From Microbaculum marinisediminis (GTDB lineage: Bacteria; Pseudomonadota; Alphaproteobacteria; Rhizobiales; Tepidamorphaceae), in assembly GCF_025397915.1 (NCBI RefSeq), contig NZ_JALIDZ010000001.1, forward strand, positions 558,001-622,000: a stretch of DNA of 64,000 nucleotides, in the 5' to 3' direction. A model generated the notes under the pieces. The model saw only the letters and a list, made by a program, of their open reading frames with translations. It was not told the origin of the DNA and ran no database searches. The translations under genes were made by a program, and so were the position numbers. Within the stretch, counting starts at the first letter, position 1, and every line of letters begins with the position of its first letter. Positions 17,824 through 24,782 of this stretch are shown one piece after another.

Positions 17824-18006
17824 CTAGTCGGGTTTTCTGGTTTGTTGTTTCGACGACGCGGCCTCTTCGATGGGATGGCTCTCCACGTAAGCGCGCATAA
17901 ACTCGCGTAGCACCTGTGCGGCAGGTTTATCCTGCTCGCGGCACACAGCAACAAAGGCGTCACGAAGATCGCGCTGAACTCGGATGCGAAGGCCGACATC
18001 TTTCAT
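17824..18006 (-). CDS. Ribbon-helix-helix-like regulator heading the hsd operon
   Basis: 60-residue basic protein starting with ATG at 18006. The N-terminal MKDVGLRIRVQRDLRDAFVA gives a beta-strand plus helix, then a second helix AAQVLREFMRAYVESH follows; this is the ribbon-helix-helix pattern of small DNA-binding antitoxins and repressors. It lies 31 bp before hsdM in the same direction, with palindromic sites just upstream. That position suggests a controller of the type I R-M operon, analogous to C proteins of type II systems. The family call is from pattern only. No strong ribosome site is seen. Confidence 0.6.
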   Translation of the reverse strand: MKDVGLRIRVQRDLRDAFVAVCREQDKPAAQVLREFMRAYVESHPIEEAASSKQQTRKPD

Positions 18007-18014
18007 GGCGCGGA

Positions 18015-18042
18015 GTGTAACCAATGGATACACAATTGTGTA
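18015..18042. promoter_or_regulatory. Palindromic operator cluster upstream of the RHH gene
   Basis: A perfect 14-bp palindrome TACACAATTGTGTA lies at 18029-18042. A third half-site, GTGTA (18015-18019), faces TACAC (18029-18033) across nine bases. Repeated half-sites 10 to 40 bp before the start of a ribbon-helix-helix gene are typical of autoregulatory operators. Binding by that protein is inference. Confidence 0.5.
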
Positions 18043-18183
18043 GTAGAAATCCTGCCGTACAGTTATGAAAAATGTCGGGTCCTGCGGCGTTCCTTTGGCG
18101 CATATCCAACCTGCGTAAGGTTGGTCGTGGTCCATCTTCGACAAGATGGCGGCATCCAATCCGCGCAGGGTTGGTCAGGGATG

Positions 18184-18450
18184 CAAGGGGCTCGAAGGCC
18201 CCTGCTCGATGGGATGGGTCCAGGGTAAGGGGCAGCGCGAAAGCTCCCTTCCTTGGTCTCGATGAAGGCGTCTCCATGAAATGGTCAGGGGTCTCGGGGG
18301 CAGGAACGCCCCTGAGTCGATGGGTGCAGGGTGAGCGAAGTCTCCCGCGAGTGGTTGACCGGCGATACGGTCTACTGGCTCTGGAATGGGCTCAATGCCC
18401 TGAAGGAGCAAAGGCCGGGGGGATGCAACGGGGGCGCGCAGCGGGCCCCC
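18184..18450 (+). ncRNA. Candidate structured noncoding element with tandem units
   Basis: No gene fits 18043-18524. Two related units occur, at about 18187-18248 and 18297-18347. Each starts with a GGGGC/GCCCC hairpin with a 6-nt loop, then TG(C/AG)TCGATGGG, then CAGGGT(A/G)AG, then a GCGAA..CTCCC stretch. A third G-rich hairpin is at 18430-18450. Repetition of structure plus sequence suggests a functional RNA or protein-binding DNA array. The strand shown is arbitrary. Confidence 0.4.
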
Positions 18451-18455
18451 TTGCC

Positions 18456-18485
18456 AAGATAGTTTTGTACTACAAAACACATCTT
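18456..18485. promoter_or_regulatory. Extended inverted repeat, possible operator or recombination site
   Basis: GTTTTGTA (18462-18469), a single central C, then TACAAAAC (18471-18478) form a perfect dyad. It is extended by AAGAT (18456-18460) and ATCTT (18481-18485). It is AT-rich within a GC-rich stretch. It could regulate genes on either side or terminate transcription; the sequence does not decide. Confidence 0.45.
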
Positions 18486-18524
18486 GCGATTGGCTGAAAC
18501 CGGTGTTCGAAGCGTTGTTCGACC

Positions 18525-18866
18525 CTATTCGGTCTGGTGCTGATATTGCCGGATAACTGGCCCTGCTCGCTTCTTCAATAGCTCGATCAGGGCGGGGTCG
18601 TCGCGTTCGTATTCATCGGGAATATGCAACGTGATGATCCGTCCGTCGGCTGGGCGCTGCTTGTACTTTTTCCTGATACGCTCGCGGTGGTGCGTTTCCA
18701 TCGCAATTATCAGATCGACACTCTCAATCAGTTCCTTTGAAAGCGGCGTCGGTGCGTGAGGATCAGTGCCAGCCGACAAGCTCTCAATACCAGGATAATC
18801 CCGGAATACAGACTCGGCTGTCGGGCTTCTGAGCTTGTTGGCGGTGCAGACAAACAGGACACGCAT
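18525..18866 (-). CDS. Low-molecular-weight protein tyrosine phosphatase-like protein
   Basis: 113-residue protein with the LMW-PTP phosphate loop C7-TANKL-R13-S14 close to the N-terminus. The acidic segment HIPDEYERDDP near residues 80-90 may supply the general acid. It is shorter than classical LMW-PTPs (about 150 residues) and belongs with the compact relatives often seen on mobile elements. The likely activity is dephosphorylation of a phosphotyrosine or another phosphate ester; the substrate is unknown. The gene lies between the structured noncoding stretch and an unknown gene transcribed in the same direction. Confidence 0.7.
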   Translation of the reverse strand: MRVLFVCTANKLRSPTAESVFRDYPGIESLSAGTDPHAPTPLSKELIESVDLIIAMETHHRERIRKKYKQRPADGRIITLHIPDEYERDDPALIELLKKRAGPVIRQYQHQTE

Positions 18867-18922
18867 GCGCCCATTTTACCTCCGGTTTGAGGTCAATGGA
18901 ATCCTCCGGCAGCAGTCGCCTT

Positions 18923-19738
18923 TCATCCATCGGTACGATACGCGCGAGGCACTTGCTGCAACACAACATCGTATTGCGACTGCCAGGGGATTGCTGGCTT
19001 TTGTCCGGTAAGCGTTTCGTAAGGCGACGGCAGGACCAGCCTGCCCGAAAAACCGGATGGTTCCCGCGTCAGCACATACATGTGGCTGAACCGGAAATCG
19101 CGGATCATGATGAGTAAATCCTGCCTGCCAATCGGCAGGCAAAATCCTTTGCGATCAATCCAGTTTTCAGCAGGTTCGCCAGAATCTTCGTCGTCAGCAG
19201 CTTCGTCTTTGCGCAAATAATGCCTTTCCTTCGCAACGCCATAGTCCAGGCTTTCGCCCTGGCTGATGGACAATTCGGCGAACATGATTACTGACGGTTG
19301 ATCGTAAGTCGGCCTGATCGGGACGCCGTACCCTTGTTCGAGCGTCGGAAAGATATCACCCGAAAAGTCGGGCGCGGTTTCGCCCAAAACGCGGAGGCCA
19401 TAGTCCCCCTCCAGTTCCTTCCAGAGCTTCTCGTACCTGACGCCATCGCCGACGAATTGCTTCATCGCCAGCCCCAAACCTTCTTCGGGCGGGGTTACCA
19501 TTTCGACTTCAAGAAATTGTACGCAAGCATTGAGGAAGGTTGCGCCGCGCATATTCTCGCCGTTGCGCAAACGCTGGACGTTTTTCAACGTCGAGTCGTA
19601 AGTCACATTCTTTGGCAGATACCTCAGAATTTCTTTTGTCAGCACAACATCGCCGACATCGTGCTTGTCGCGGTAAGCAATGACGGCACGCCTGATCCGC
19701 TCGATCTGATGGGTCTCAAATCTCCTGACGAAATCCAT
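18923..19738 (-). CDS. Unknown protein (271 aa), upstream of the phosphatase-like gene
   Basis: I recognise no family. The ATG at 19738 gives 271 residues; a GTG at 19780 would add 14 poorly conserved-looking ones. The N-terminal 80 residues are helical and Arg-rich (FVRRFETHQIERIRRAVIAY, then a TLKNVQRLRNGENM segment) and could form a helix-turn-helix. The C-terminal part has alternating strands and many aromatic residues, ending in WQSQYDVVLQQVPRAYR. It lies 56 bp before the phosphatase-like gene on the same strand, so they may be one operon. A sensing or regulatory role is speculation. Confidence 0.5.
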   Translation of the reverse strand: MDFVRRFETHQIERIRRAVIAYRDKHDVGDVVLTKEILRYLPKNVTYDSTLKNVQRLRNGENMRGATFLNACVQFLEVEMVTPPEEGLGLAMKQFVGDGVRYEKLWKELEGDYGLRVLGETAPDFSGDIFPTLEQGYGVPIRPTYDQPSVIMFAELSISQGESLDYGVAKERHYLRKDEAADDEDSGEPAENWIDRKGFCLPIGRQDLLIMIRDFRFSHMYVLTREPSGFSGRLVLPSPYETLTGQKPAIPWQSQYDVVLQQVPRAYRTDG

Positions 19739-19879
19739 AGCTGTCCATTCACTGTCCAAGCCAGTTTGCGGAAAGCGCACCTATGTTTGGATTGATCGCA
19801 CGAAAAGTCAGCCGAAACAACGCTGCCTTAAGCCAACAATATAGGGCTCGTGGATCGAAGTTGAAGACAGGAGAACGCA

Positions 19880-20023
19880 ATGAGCAACAACGGCTATAGC
19901 CACGGTTACAAGACCGGGCTTAACGGCGGGAAGGTTGATACGAGCAATATGCCCTCCCAGCAAAAAGAAAGCACCGATGCCGGTGTGAATAAAGGCCAGC
20001 AGGATCGCGGCGGCAAGCGGTAA
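19880..20023 (+). CDS. Small hydrophilic protein (47 aa)
   Basis: A 47-codon frame with ATG at 19880 and a good AGGAGAACGCA ribosome site. The product starts MSNNGYSHGYKTGLNGGKVD and ends GGKR. It is very rich in Gly, Asn, Gln, Lys and Ser with no hydrophobic core, so it is probably disordered. It is the first gene of the plus-strand set leading into the coupling-protein gene. The function is unknown. Confidence 0.5.
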   Translation: MSNNGYSHGYKTGLNGGKVDTSNMPSQQKESTDAGVNKGQQDRGGKR

Positions 20024-20108
20024 TCCGTATTGCCGGGCGGGGCGGAATATCGCCCCGCCCCTTCAATCAAGACGAGAGCAACCGAATTCAAGGCAAAGGA
20101 TCAATCCT

Positions 20109-20294
20109 ATGCGCACGATTCTATATCGCGGCACTTTCTACGAAGTCTGCCCACGCTGCGGGCTCTCGCCCTTCGACTACCAGAAGCTGATCGTTCACTT
20201 TCCCTGCCATGTTTGCCGGAACGGCGAACATCGGCCCGGTCAGCGACATCGGCATTTTTCCTGGGATGTTCGGCATGGCCCGCCCCTCAAATAA
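20109..20294 (+). CDS. Small zinc-ribbon-like protein ahead of the coupling protein
   Basis: 61-residue basic protein with two cysteine pairs, CPRC (14-17) and CHVC (33-36), spaced as in a zinc ribbon. A GGATCAATCC-type ribosome site precedes the ATG at 20109. Its 3' end overlaps the start of the VirD4-like gene by about 20 bp, suggesting coupled translation. The His/Arg-rich C-terminus may bind nucleic acid. The role in mobilization is inferred from position only. Confidence 0.5.
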   Translation: MRTILYRGTFYEVCPRCGLSPFDYQKLIVHFPCHVCRNGEHRPGQRHRHFSWDVRHGPPLK

Positions 20295-21957
20295 CAAAAC
20301 AGGATCGCCGACCGGCAGCTTGCTTGTCGGCGTTTCTTTCTACGCGCTCGCCGCCTACTGGCCCGAGCTGACCGGCGCAGACCCCAATGCTGGCGATCAG
20401 TTCTATCTCGGCTTTTTCAAGTTCATCGGCGCGATGGCGATATTCGGCGGGCTGGTCGGTTACTACAATGCCTGGCGGCGGCGTGAACAACGCAAGCAGG
20501 CCGAAGCGCCCTCGGGAACATTTGGCGAAGCGGCTTTTGCCACGCTCGATGAGTGCGGACAGGCGGGCTTGCTGAATCCGCGCGGCCTCTATCTCGGTCT
20601 GCTTGAAGGGCAGCCGATCTTCTATTCAGGCAAGGCGCACCTGCTGACAGTCGCCCCGGCCCGCCAGGGCAAGGGCATCAATGTCGTCATTCCGAACCTG
20701 CTGCACTTTCAGGGGTCGGTGTTTGTCACCGATCCGAAAGGCGAGTTGGCAGCCGTCACGGCGGCGCATCGCGCGGAGCGGCTCGGTCAGAAAGTTTATG
20801 TCCTCAATCCCTGGGGGCTGCACGGCCTGCCGCAGCACCGCTGCAATCCATTACAGCCGCTGCTTGATGCGGCAAACGATCCAGCCCTGCTGCGCGGGAT
20901 AGCGGACGAAGCCAAGGCGCTGGCCTTGCAGCTCCTGCCGGAGCCGGAAGATCAGAAGAACAGGTATTTCCGGGAAGGTGCGCGCACGATCCTGCGCGCG
21001 GTGATGCTGCATCTGGCAACACGCGGCGCGCCCGAAACCTGCACCCTGCCGGAAATGTGGCGGGTGCTCTCAAACACGCGGCGTATCGGGAAACTGATCG
21101 ATGAGATGGAGGAGTCCGACGCGCTTTTCGGAATGGTGGCCGATCTCGGTCAAGACCTCGCATACCAGATCAAGGACAACCCCGATCAGTTTGCCGACTT
21201 CCGGCAAGGGGCGGTGCAGGCGCTCGATATCTTCGATCCGGTGAGCTGGCTCGGCGAAGCGGTCAGCGGCAGCGATGTCGATTTCCGGGAACTGAAAGAC
21301 GGCAAGGCAAGCGTCTATCTGGTGATCCCTCAAGACAGGATCGCAACGCATGGGGCTTGGCTCGGCCTGCTGACCCGGCAGGCTATTACAGCCGTCGCGC
21401 GGTCCTCGGGAAAAAGCGAGGTGCTGTTCCTGCTCGATGAGTTCGCCAACATGGGCAAGCTCTCGGGTCTCGCGGAAAGTCTGACGGCCCTGCCCGGTCT
21501 TGGCGTTCGGGTCTGGGCTTTTGTCCAGGAACTGTCCGAGATTATCCGGCTGTATGGACCACATACTACGAGGACAGTGATTTCGCAGGCTGAGGTGACT
21601 CAGTTTTTCGCCGTCCAGGACGACCAGCTCGCCAGAACGCTTTCAATGGCGCTCGGGCAGCGGACGGTGAAAGCCCGAAACTACAGTCTCGGTCGTTTTG
21701 ACAACGACGAGATTGGCGAAAGCCTGGGTGAGACCGGCAGGCCGCTTATGTCGCCTGACCAGATTCGCCTGATGGGCGAGCATGAGCAGCTTCTTTTTAT
21801 CAAGGCGCTGCCGCCGCTCCGGGCACAGAGATTGCCGTTCTGGTTCATCGCGCCCTGGGCGTCATGGGCCGCACGCAATCCGGTTGAAGGAAACTACCCG
21901 GTCGAAATGCCGCTGGTGCGGCTGAAATACCGGCGGAAGGAAAAGAGCAATGGATGA
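20275..21957 (+). CDS. traG: VirD4/TraG-type conjugative coupling protein
   Basis: 560-residue type IV coupling protein, a membrane-anchored ATPase that hands the relaxase-DNA complex to a secretion channel. Two hydrophobic segments lie at about residues 14-30 and 45-65. Walker A is APARQGKG at 127-134, followed by DPKGEL, and Walker B is LFLLDEFANMG near 383-393. I prefer the ATG at 20275 (MARPSNNKTG); an upstream ATG at 20209 would overlap the small zinc-ribbon gene more. The element has no channel genes, so this protein would need to dock onto a helper system. Confidence 0.88.
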   Translation: MARPSNNKTGSPTGSLLVGVSFYALAAYWPELTGADPNAGDQFYLGFFKFIGAMAIFGGLVGYYNAWRRREQRKQAEAPSGTFGEAAFATLDECGQAGLLNPRGLYLGLLEGQPIFYSGKAHLLTVAPARQGKGINVVIPNLLHFQGSVFVTDPKGELAAVTAAHRAERLGQKVYVLNPWGLHGLPQHRCNPLQPLLDAANDPALLRGIADEAKALALQLLPEPEDQKNRYFREGARTILRAVMLHLATRGAPETCTLPEMWRVLSNTRRIGKLIDEMEESDALFGMVADLGQDLAYQIKDNPDQFADFRQGAVQALDIFDPVSWLGEAVSGSDVDFRELKDGKASVYLVIPQDRIATHGAWLGLLTRQAITAVARSSGKSEVLFLLDEFANMGKLSGLAESLTALPGLGVRVWAFVQELSEIIRLYGPHTTRTVISQAEVTQFFAVQDDQLARTLSMALGQRTVKARNYSLGRFDNDEIGESLGETGRPLMSPDQIRLMGEHEQLLFIKALPPLRAQRLPFWFIAPWASWAARNPVEGNYPVEMPLVRLKYRRKEKSNG

Positions 21958-22306
21958 GTTTGACATTGAAGTCATCGGCGCAAAACAGCCGCGCAAGCGG
22001 GGCGGACGTATCAAACGGTTCGCCGGGTCTGTTGCGCGGGCGGTGCGGGCAATGCTCATGCGTCCCCGCATCCTGGTTCTCGCCGGAACGGCTGCATTCG
22101 CGCTGTTCGTCGGAACGCCGCATGCGGGATGGGACTATCAGTGTCGCCATCCGATGCGATCAGGCAAGCCGTGCCAGTCGGTGCGCTATTGCGCCTATTA
22201 CGGCATCCAGGGACGGCGGGTCGAGTTCCCTGAGTATGGCAAGACCTGCCGACTCATAACCTTCCTGCCGCCCGACTGGAACAAGCTCATGGGAGAGCGG
22301 AAATGA
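21950..22306 (+). CDS. Small membrane-anchored exported protein (118 aa)
   Basis: The ATG at 21950 overlaps the end of the coupling-protein gene. A basic cytoplasmic N-terminus (KQPRKRGGRIKRF) is followed by one transmembrane or signal segment (about residues 41-57). A periplasmic domain with four cysteines (DYQCRHP, KPCQSVRYCAYYG, KTCRLI) could form two disulfides. No family is recognised. Its coupling to the VirD4 gene suggests a function in mobilization or surface exclusion, but this is unproven. Confidence 0.55.
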   Translation: MDEFDIEVIGAKQPRKRGGRIKRFAGSVARAVRAMLMRPRILVLAGTAAFALFVGTPHAGWDYQCRHPMRSGKPCQSVRYCAYYGIQGRRVEFPEYGKTCRLITFLPPDWNKLMGERK

Positions 22307-22539
22307 TTGAATATTTTTACACGCTCGATCTTGGAAAGACCTATGGGCCGAAGCTCGAAAAGATGGCGGCACAGGCATCCTTCGAAGATGTCGAGGCGTT
22401 CGCGGCAATGGCTCTTTGCCATGCGCTCGACCTGATGGAAGCGCGTGAGCAAGCAGACAATGCTTATGAAGCGCTTCGAGACCTGGGCGGAGAAAAGACC
22501 GTTCCCGACGGTGATTTTAACGACGGCATCCCGTTCTAG
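22303..22539 (+). CDS. Small helical protein of unknown function (78 aa)
   Basis: It starts by an ATGA overlap with the previous stop, so it belongs to the coupling-protein operon. The 78 residues are mostly helical and acidic (FEDVEAFAAMALCHALDLME, EQADNAYEALRDLGGEK), ending in DFNDGIPF, a short acidic tail like that of ssDNA-binding proteins. No enzyme motif is visible. The tail resemblance is weak and only a hint. Confidence 0.5.
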   Translation: MIEYFYTLDLGKTYGPKLEKMAAQASFEDVEAFAAMALCHALDLMEAREQADNAYEALRDLGGEKTVPDGDFNDGIPF

Positions 22540-22575
22540 TTCCCCTTACCGGGGTGTCGTCAGTATTTGTCATAA

Positions 22576-22600
22576 TACTACTTTAGGTAGTATACTAAAG
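22576..22600. promoter_or_regulatory. Overlapping dyads upstream of the recombinase operon
   Basis: TACTAC (22576-22581) and GTAGTA (22587-22592) form a perfect inverted repeat across TTTAG. A second pair, CTTTAG (22581-22586) and CTAAAG (22595-22600), overlaps it. The AT-rich site lies 14-38 bp before the ATG at 22614, ahead of the gene preceding the recombinase. It is a plausible operator controlling excision genes. Confidence 0.45.
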
Positions 22601-22613
22601 ATAGAGGCACGAA

Positions 22614-22952
22614 ATGTTGGACGAAAGGAAAAATGGCAGCAATAATGGTCTGTCTGAGCGTTTCGATACGTCGGCCCGGCCTGTTGTTACTGTCGATATC
22701 AGTAAATATCAGTCGTATATTGACGATCCTGACCTGGATGACGCGCAGAAGGAAGATTTTCTGGAAGCCCTGTGGTCTGTCGTCGTGACGTTTGTTGAAC
22801 TCGGTTTTGGCGTTCATCCGCTGCAAGAAGTATGTGGACAAGATTCGCAGACTTCCTCTCAGTCGCCAAAAGAGGCGTTCGATAAGGTAAAATCGAACGG
22901 ATTGGATAAAACCAAAAAGTTGTTGGATTCCAGCCAGTTGGATGGACTGTAG
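22614..22952 (+). CDS. Unknown protein encoded directly before the recombinase (112 aa)
   Basis: 112-residue acidic, helical protein with an AGAGGCACGAA ribosome site. The core is ISKYQSYIDDPDLDDAQKED followed by a hydrophobic helix FLEALWSVVVTFVELGFGVHP. The gene ends five bases before the recombinase start, so it is probably co-transcribed. It could be a directionality factor or regulator for the serine recombinase. That is inference; it has no recognisable DNA-binding motif. Confidence 0.55.
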   Translation: MLDERKNGSNNGLSERFDTSARPVVTVDISKYQSYIDDPDLDDAQKEDFLEALWSVVVTFVELGFGVHPLQEVCGQDSQTSSQSPKEAFDKVKSNGLDKTKKLLDSSQLDGL

Positions 22953-22957
22953 GTAGA

Positions 22958-24592
22958 ATGAACATTCATGAAAAAACAGATACGGAGATTGTAAAGGCCG
23001 TCATTTATTGCCGCGTGTCGAGTGCGAAGCAAACGGTGCGCGGTGACGGCCTTTCCTCCCAGGAAACCCGCTGCCGCGAGTTTGCCAAGTACAAGGGCTA
23101 TGAGGTTGTCGAAGTATTTCGCGACGATAGCTCTGGCAGCCTCACCTCGCGGCCCGGTATGCAGGCGATGCTGTCTTTCCTGAAAGCACAGCGCAAAGAG
23201 CCGCATGCCGTCATTATCGACGACATCAGCCGACTCGCGCGCGGGTTGATGGCGCATTTCGAGTTACGGGTGAAGATCGGCGACGCGGGCGGCATTCTGG
23301 TCAGCCCGTCAATCGAGTTTGGCGAGGATTCCGATTCCCAACTCGTCGAAAACCTTCTGGCGTCTGTATCGCAGCATCAGCGCCAGAAGAATGGCGAGCA
23401 AACCGTGAACCGCATGCGGGCACGGATTCAAAATGGTTATTGGGTTTTTCAGGCACCGGTCGGCTATCGCTACGAACGCGAAAGCGGTCACGGAAAACTG
23501 CTGGTGCGCGATGAGCCCAATGCCTCGGTCCTGCAAGAAGCGCTCGAAGGCTACGCTTCGGGGCGCTTTGCAACACAGGTTGAGGTCAAGCGTTTCCTGG
23601 AGCGCCAGCCGTCTTTCCCGAAAGATTTGCCGAACGGAGAAATCCGCAATCAGCGCATCTACGATCTGCTGACGCGCACGGTCTATGCCGGATACGTCGA
23701 AGCGCCGAATTGGGGCGTAGGCTTGCGCAAGGGCAAGCACGAGGGCCTTATCAGCTTCGAGACATTCGAGAAGATACAGGCGCGACTCAAGACCACGGCG
23801 AAGGCTCCGGCCCGCAAAGATATCAATGCGGACTTTCCGCTGCGCGGATTCATCCTTTGCGATGATTGCGACAAGCCTCTGACGGCCTGCTGGTCGCAGG
23901 GCAAGCACCGCAAGTATCCCTATTATCTTTGCGCTACGAAGGGCTGCGAGAGCTATCGCAAGTCGATCAGCCGGGAAAAGCTTGAAGCCGAGTTCGAGGA
24001 CGTCTTGCAGCGTTTGCAGCCGTCAGAGGGCCTGTTCAAGCTGGTCAAGGCAATGTTCAAGGACGCATGGGACATGCGCCTTGCACAGGCCAAACACGCA
24101 TCAAAGGCGCTAAAGGCCAACGTCGTCCAGGTAGAAAAGCAGATCGAAGTATTGCTCGACCGCATTGTCGATTCCGGCAACGCGTCGGTAATCGCGGCCT
24201 ATGAAAAACGGATAACAAAGCTGGAGCGGGAAAAGGCGCTGGCCGAAGAAAAGCTGGTGACAAACGGCAAGCCCCGGCTTACCTGGGAGGAGTCGTTCGA
24301 ACACGCGCTTCAATTCCTCTCAAGCCCTTGGAATATATGGGATAATACCGATCTGATAGGTAAGAAAACAGTCCTCAGACTGGCGTTTCTGGAGCCTTTG
24401 GCATATAGCCGGAATGAGGGACTTCGAACACCTAATTTTGCCTTTCCATTCAAGGCTTTAGGTGAGATTTGCGGCGAAAAATGCGAGATGGCGCGCCGGG
24501 GAAGATTCGAACTCCCGACCCCCAGATTCGTAGTCTGGTGCTCTATCCAGCTGAGCTACCGGCGCCTTTGGAGAGGATATCGGTCCGTTTGA
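22958..24592 (+). CDS. Large serine recombinase (integrase) of the element
   Basis: 544-residue serine integrase. The resolvase domain has YCRVSSAKQ with catalytic Ser21, and DDISRLARG in the active-site helix. The recombinase domain spans about 165-290 (GYWVFQAPVGYRYE). A zinc ribbon follows at about 304-335 (CDDC, CATKGC), then a coiled coil near 365-420. The final 36 residues are translated from the opposite strand of tRNA-Arg (GRFELPTPRFVVWCSIQ), so the C-terminus is supplied by the attachment site and would change on excision. Position at the element end and the tRNA overlap mark it as the integration enzyme. Confidence 0.9.
   Translation: MNIHEKTDTEIVKAVIYCRVSSAKQTVRGDGLSSQETRCREFAKYKGYEVVEVFRDDSSGSLTSRPGMQAMLSFLKAQRKEPHAVIIDDISRLARGLMAHFELRVKIGDAGGILVSPSIEFGEDSDSQLVENLLASVSQHQRQKNGEQTVNRMRARIQNGYWVFQAPVGYRYERESGHGKLLVRDEPNASVLQEALEGYASGRFATQVEVKRFLERQPSFPKDLPNGEIRNQRIYDLLTRTVYAGYVEAPNWGVGLRKGKHEGLISFETFEKIQARLKTTAKAPARKDINADFPLRGFILCDDCDKPLTACWSQGKHRKYPYYLCATKGCESYRKSISREKLEAEFEDVLQRLQPSEGLFKLVKAMFKDAWDMRLAQAKHASKALKANVVQVEKQIEVLLDRIVDSGNASVIAAYEKRITKLEREKALAEEKLVTNGKPRLTWEESFEHALQFLSSPWNIWDNTDLIGKKTVLRLAFLEPLAYSRNEGLRTPNFAFPFKALGEICGEKCEMARRGRFELPTPRFVVWCSIQLSYRRLWRGYRSV
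24489..24565 (-). tRNA. tRNA-Arg (anticodon ACG), element insertion site
   Basis: On the minus strand the acceptor GCGCCGG (5') pairs with CCGGCGC (3'), with discriminator G and an encoded CCA at 24489-24491. The D arm is GCTC..GAGC, the anticodon stem CCAGA/TCTGG with loop CTACGAA (anticodon ACG), and the T arm GGGAG-TTCGAAT-CTTCC. The fold is complete at 77 nt. The recombinase frame covers it on the other strand, and the 3' end faces the element, as expected when a tRNA 3' end is the attachment site. Confidence 0.95.
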
Positions 24593-24782
24593 AGGACCAA
24601 TGCTCCGTCGCGCGGGGCTGAAACCAGCCTGCGCGAGCGGCATACCTAATCGCAACGCGGCGCGATTGCAAGACGATCGCGACGGCCAAAGTCGATCATC
24701 CACGCAAGATGCAGGATTGCCATACGGCCCCTATATGTCGGAGGTATCGATCCCCGATCCCTCCGCGCAGCGAAAAGACCCG

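Larger units (their letters stand above)
1..24488. mobile_element. Integrative mobilizable element (right end; left end outside window)
   Basis: This lower-GC, accessory-gene-dense segment ends on the right at the 3' end of an intact tRNA-Arg gene. It carries a large serine recombinase next to that end, a MobC/MobA relaxase pair, a VirD4-type coupling protein, an ArdC-like antirestriction protein, a toxin-antitoxin pair, a type I R-M operon and a beta-lactamase. No VirB/Tra channel genes are visible, so it looks mobilizable and not self-transmissible. Base composition stays low to position 1 and I found no convincing second copy of the tRNA end, so the left boundary is probably off-window. 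The element call is inference from gene content. Confidence 0.75.

Noticed and set aside
24600-24782. N-terminal extension of the M3 peptidase frame
   Set aside because: The first 61 residues are unlike the family, cover the tRNA upstream region and have no ribosome site; the ATG at 24783 fits the family length.
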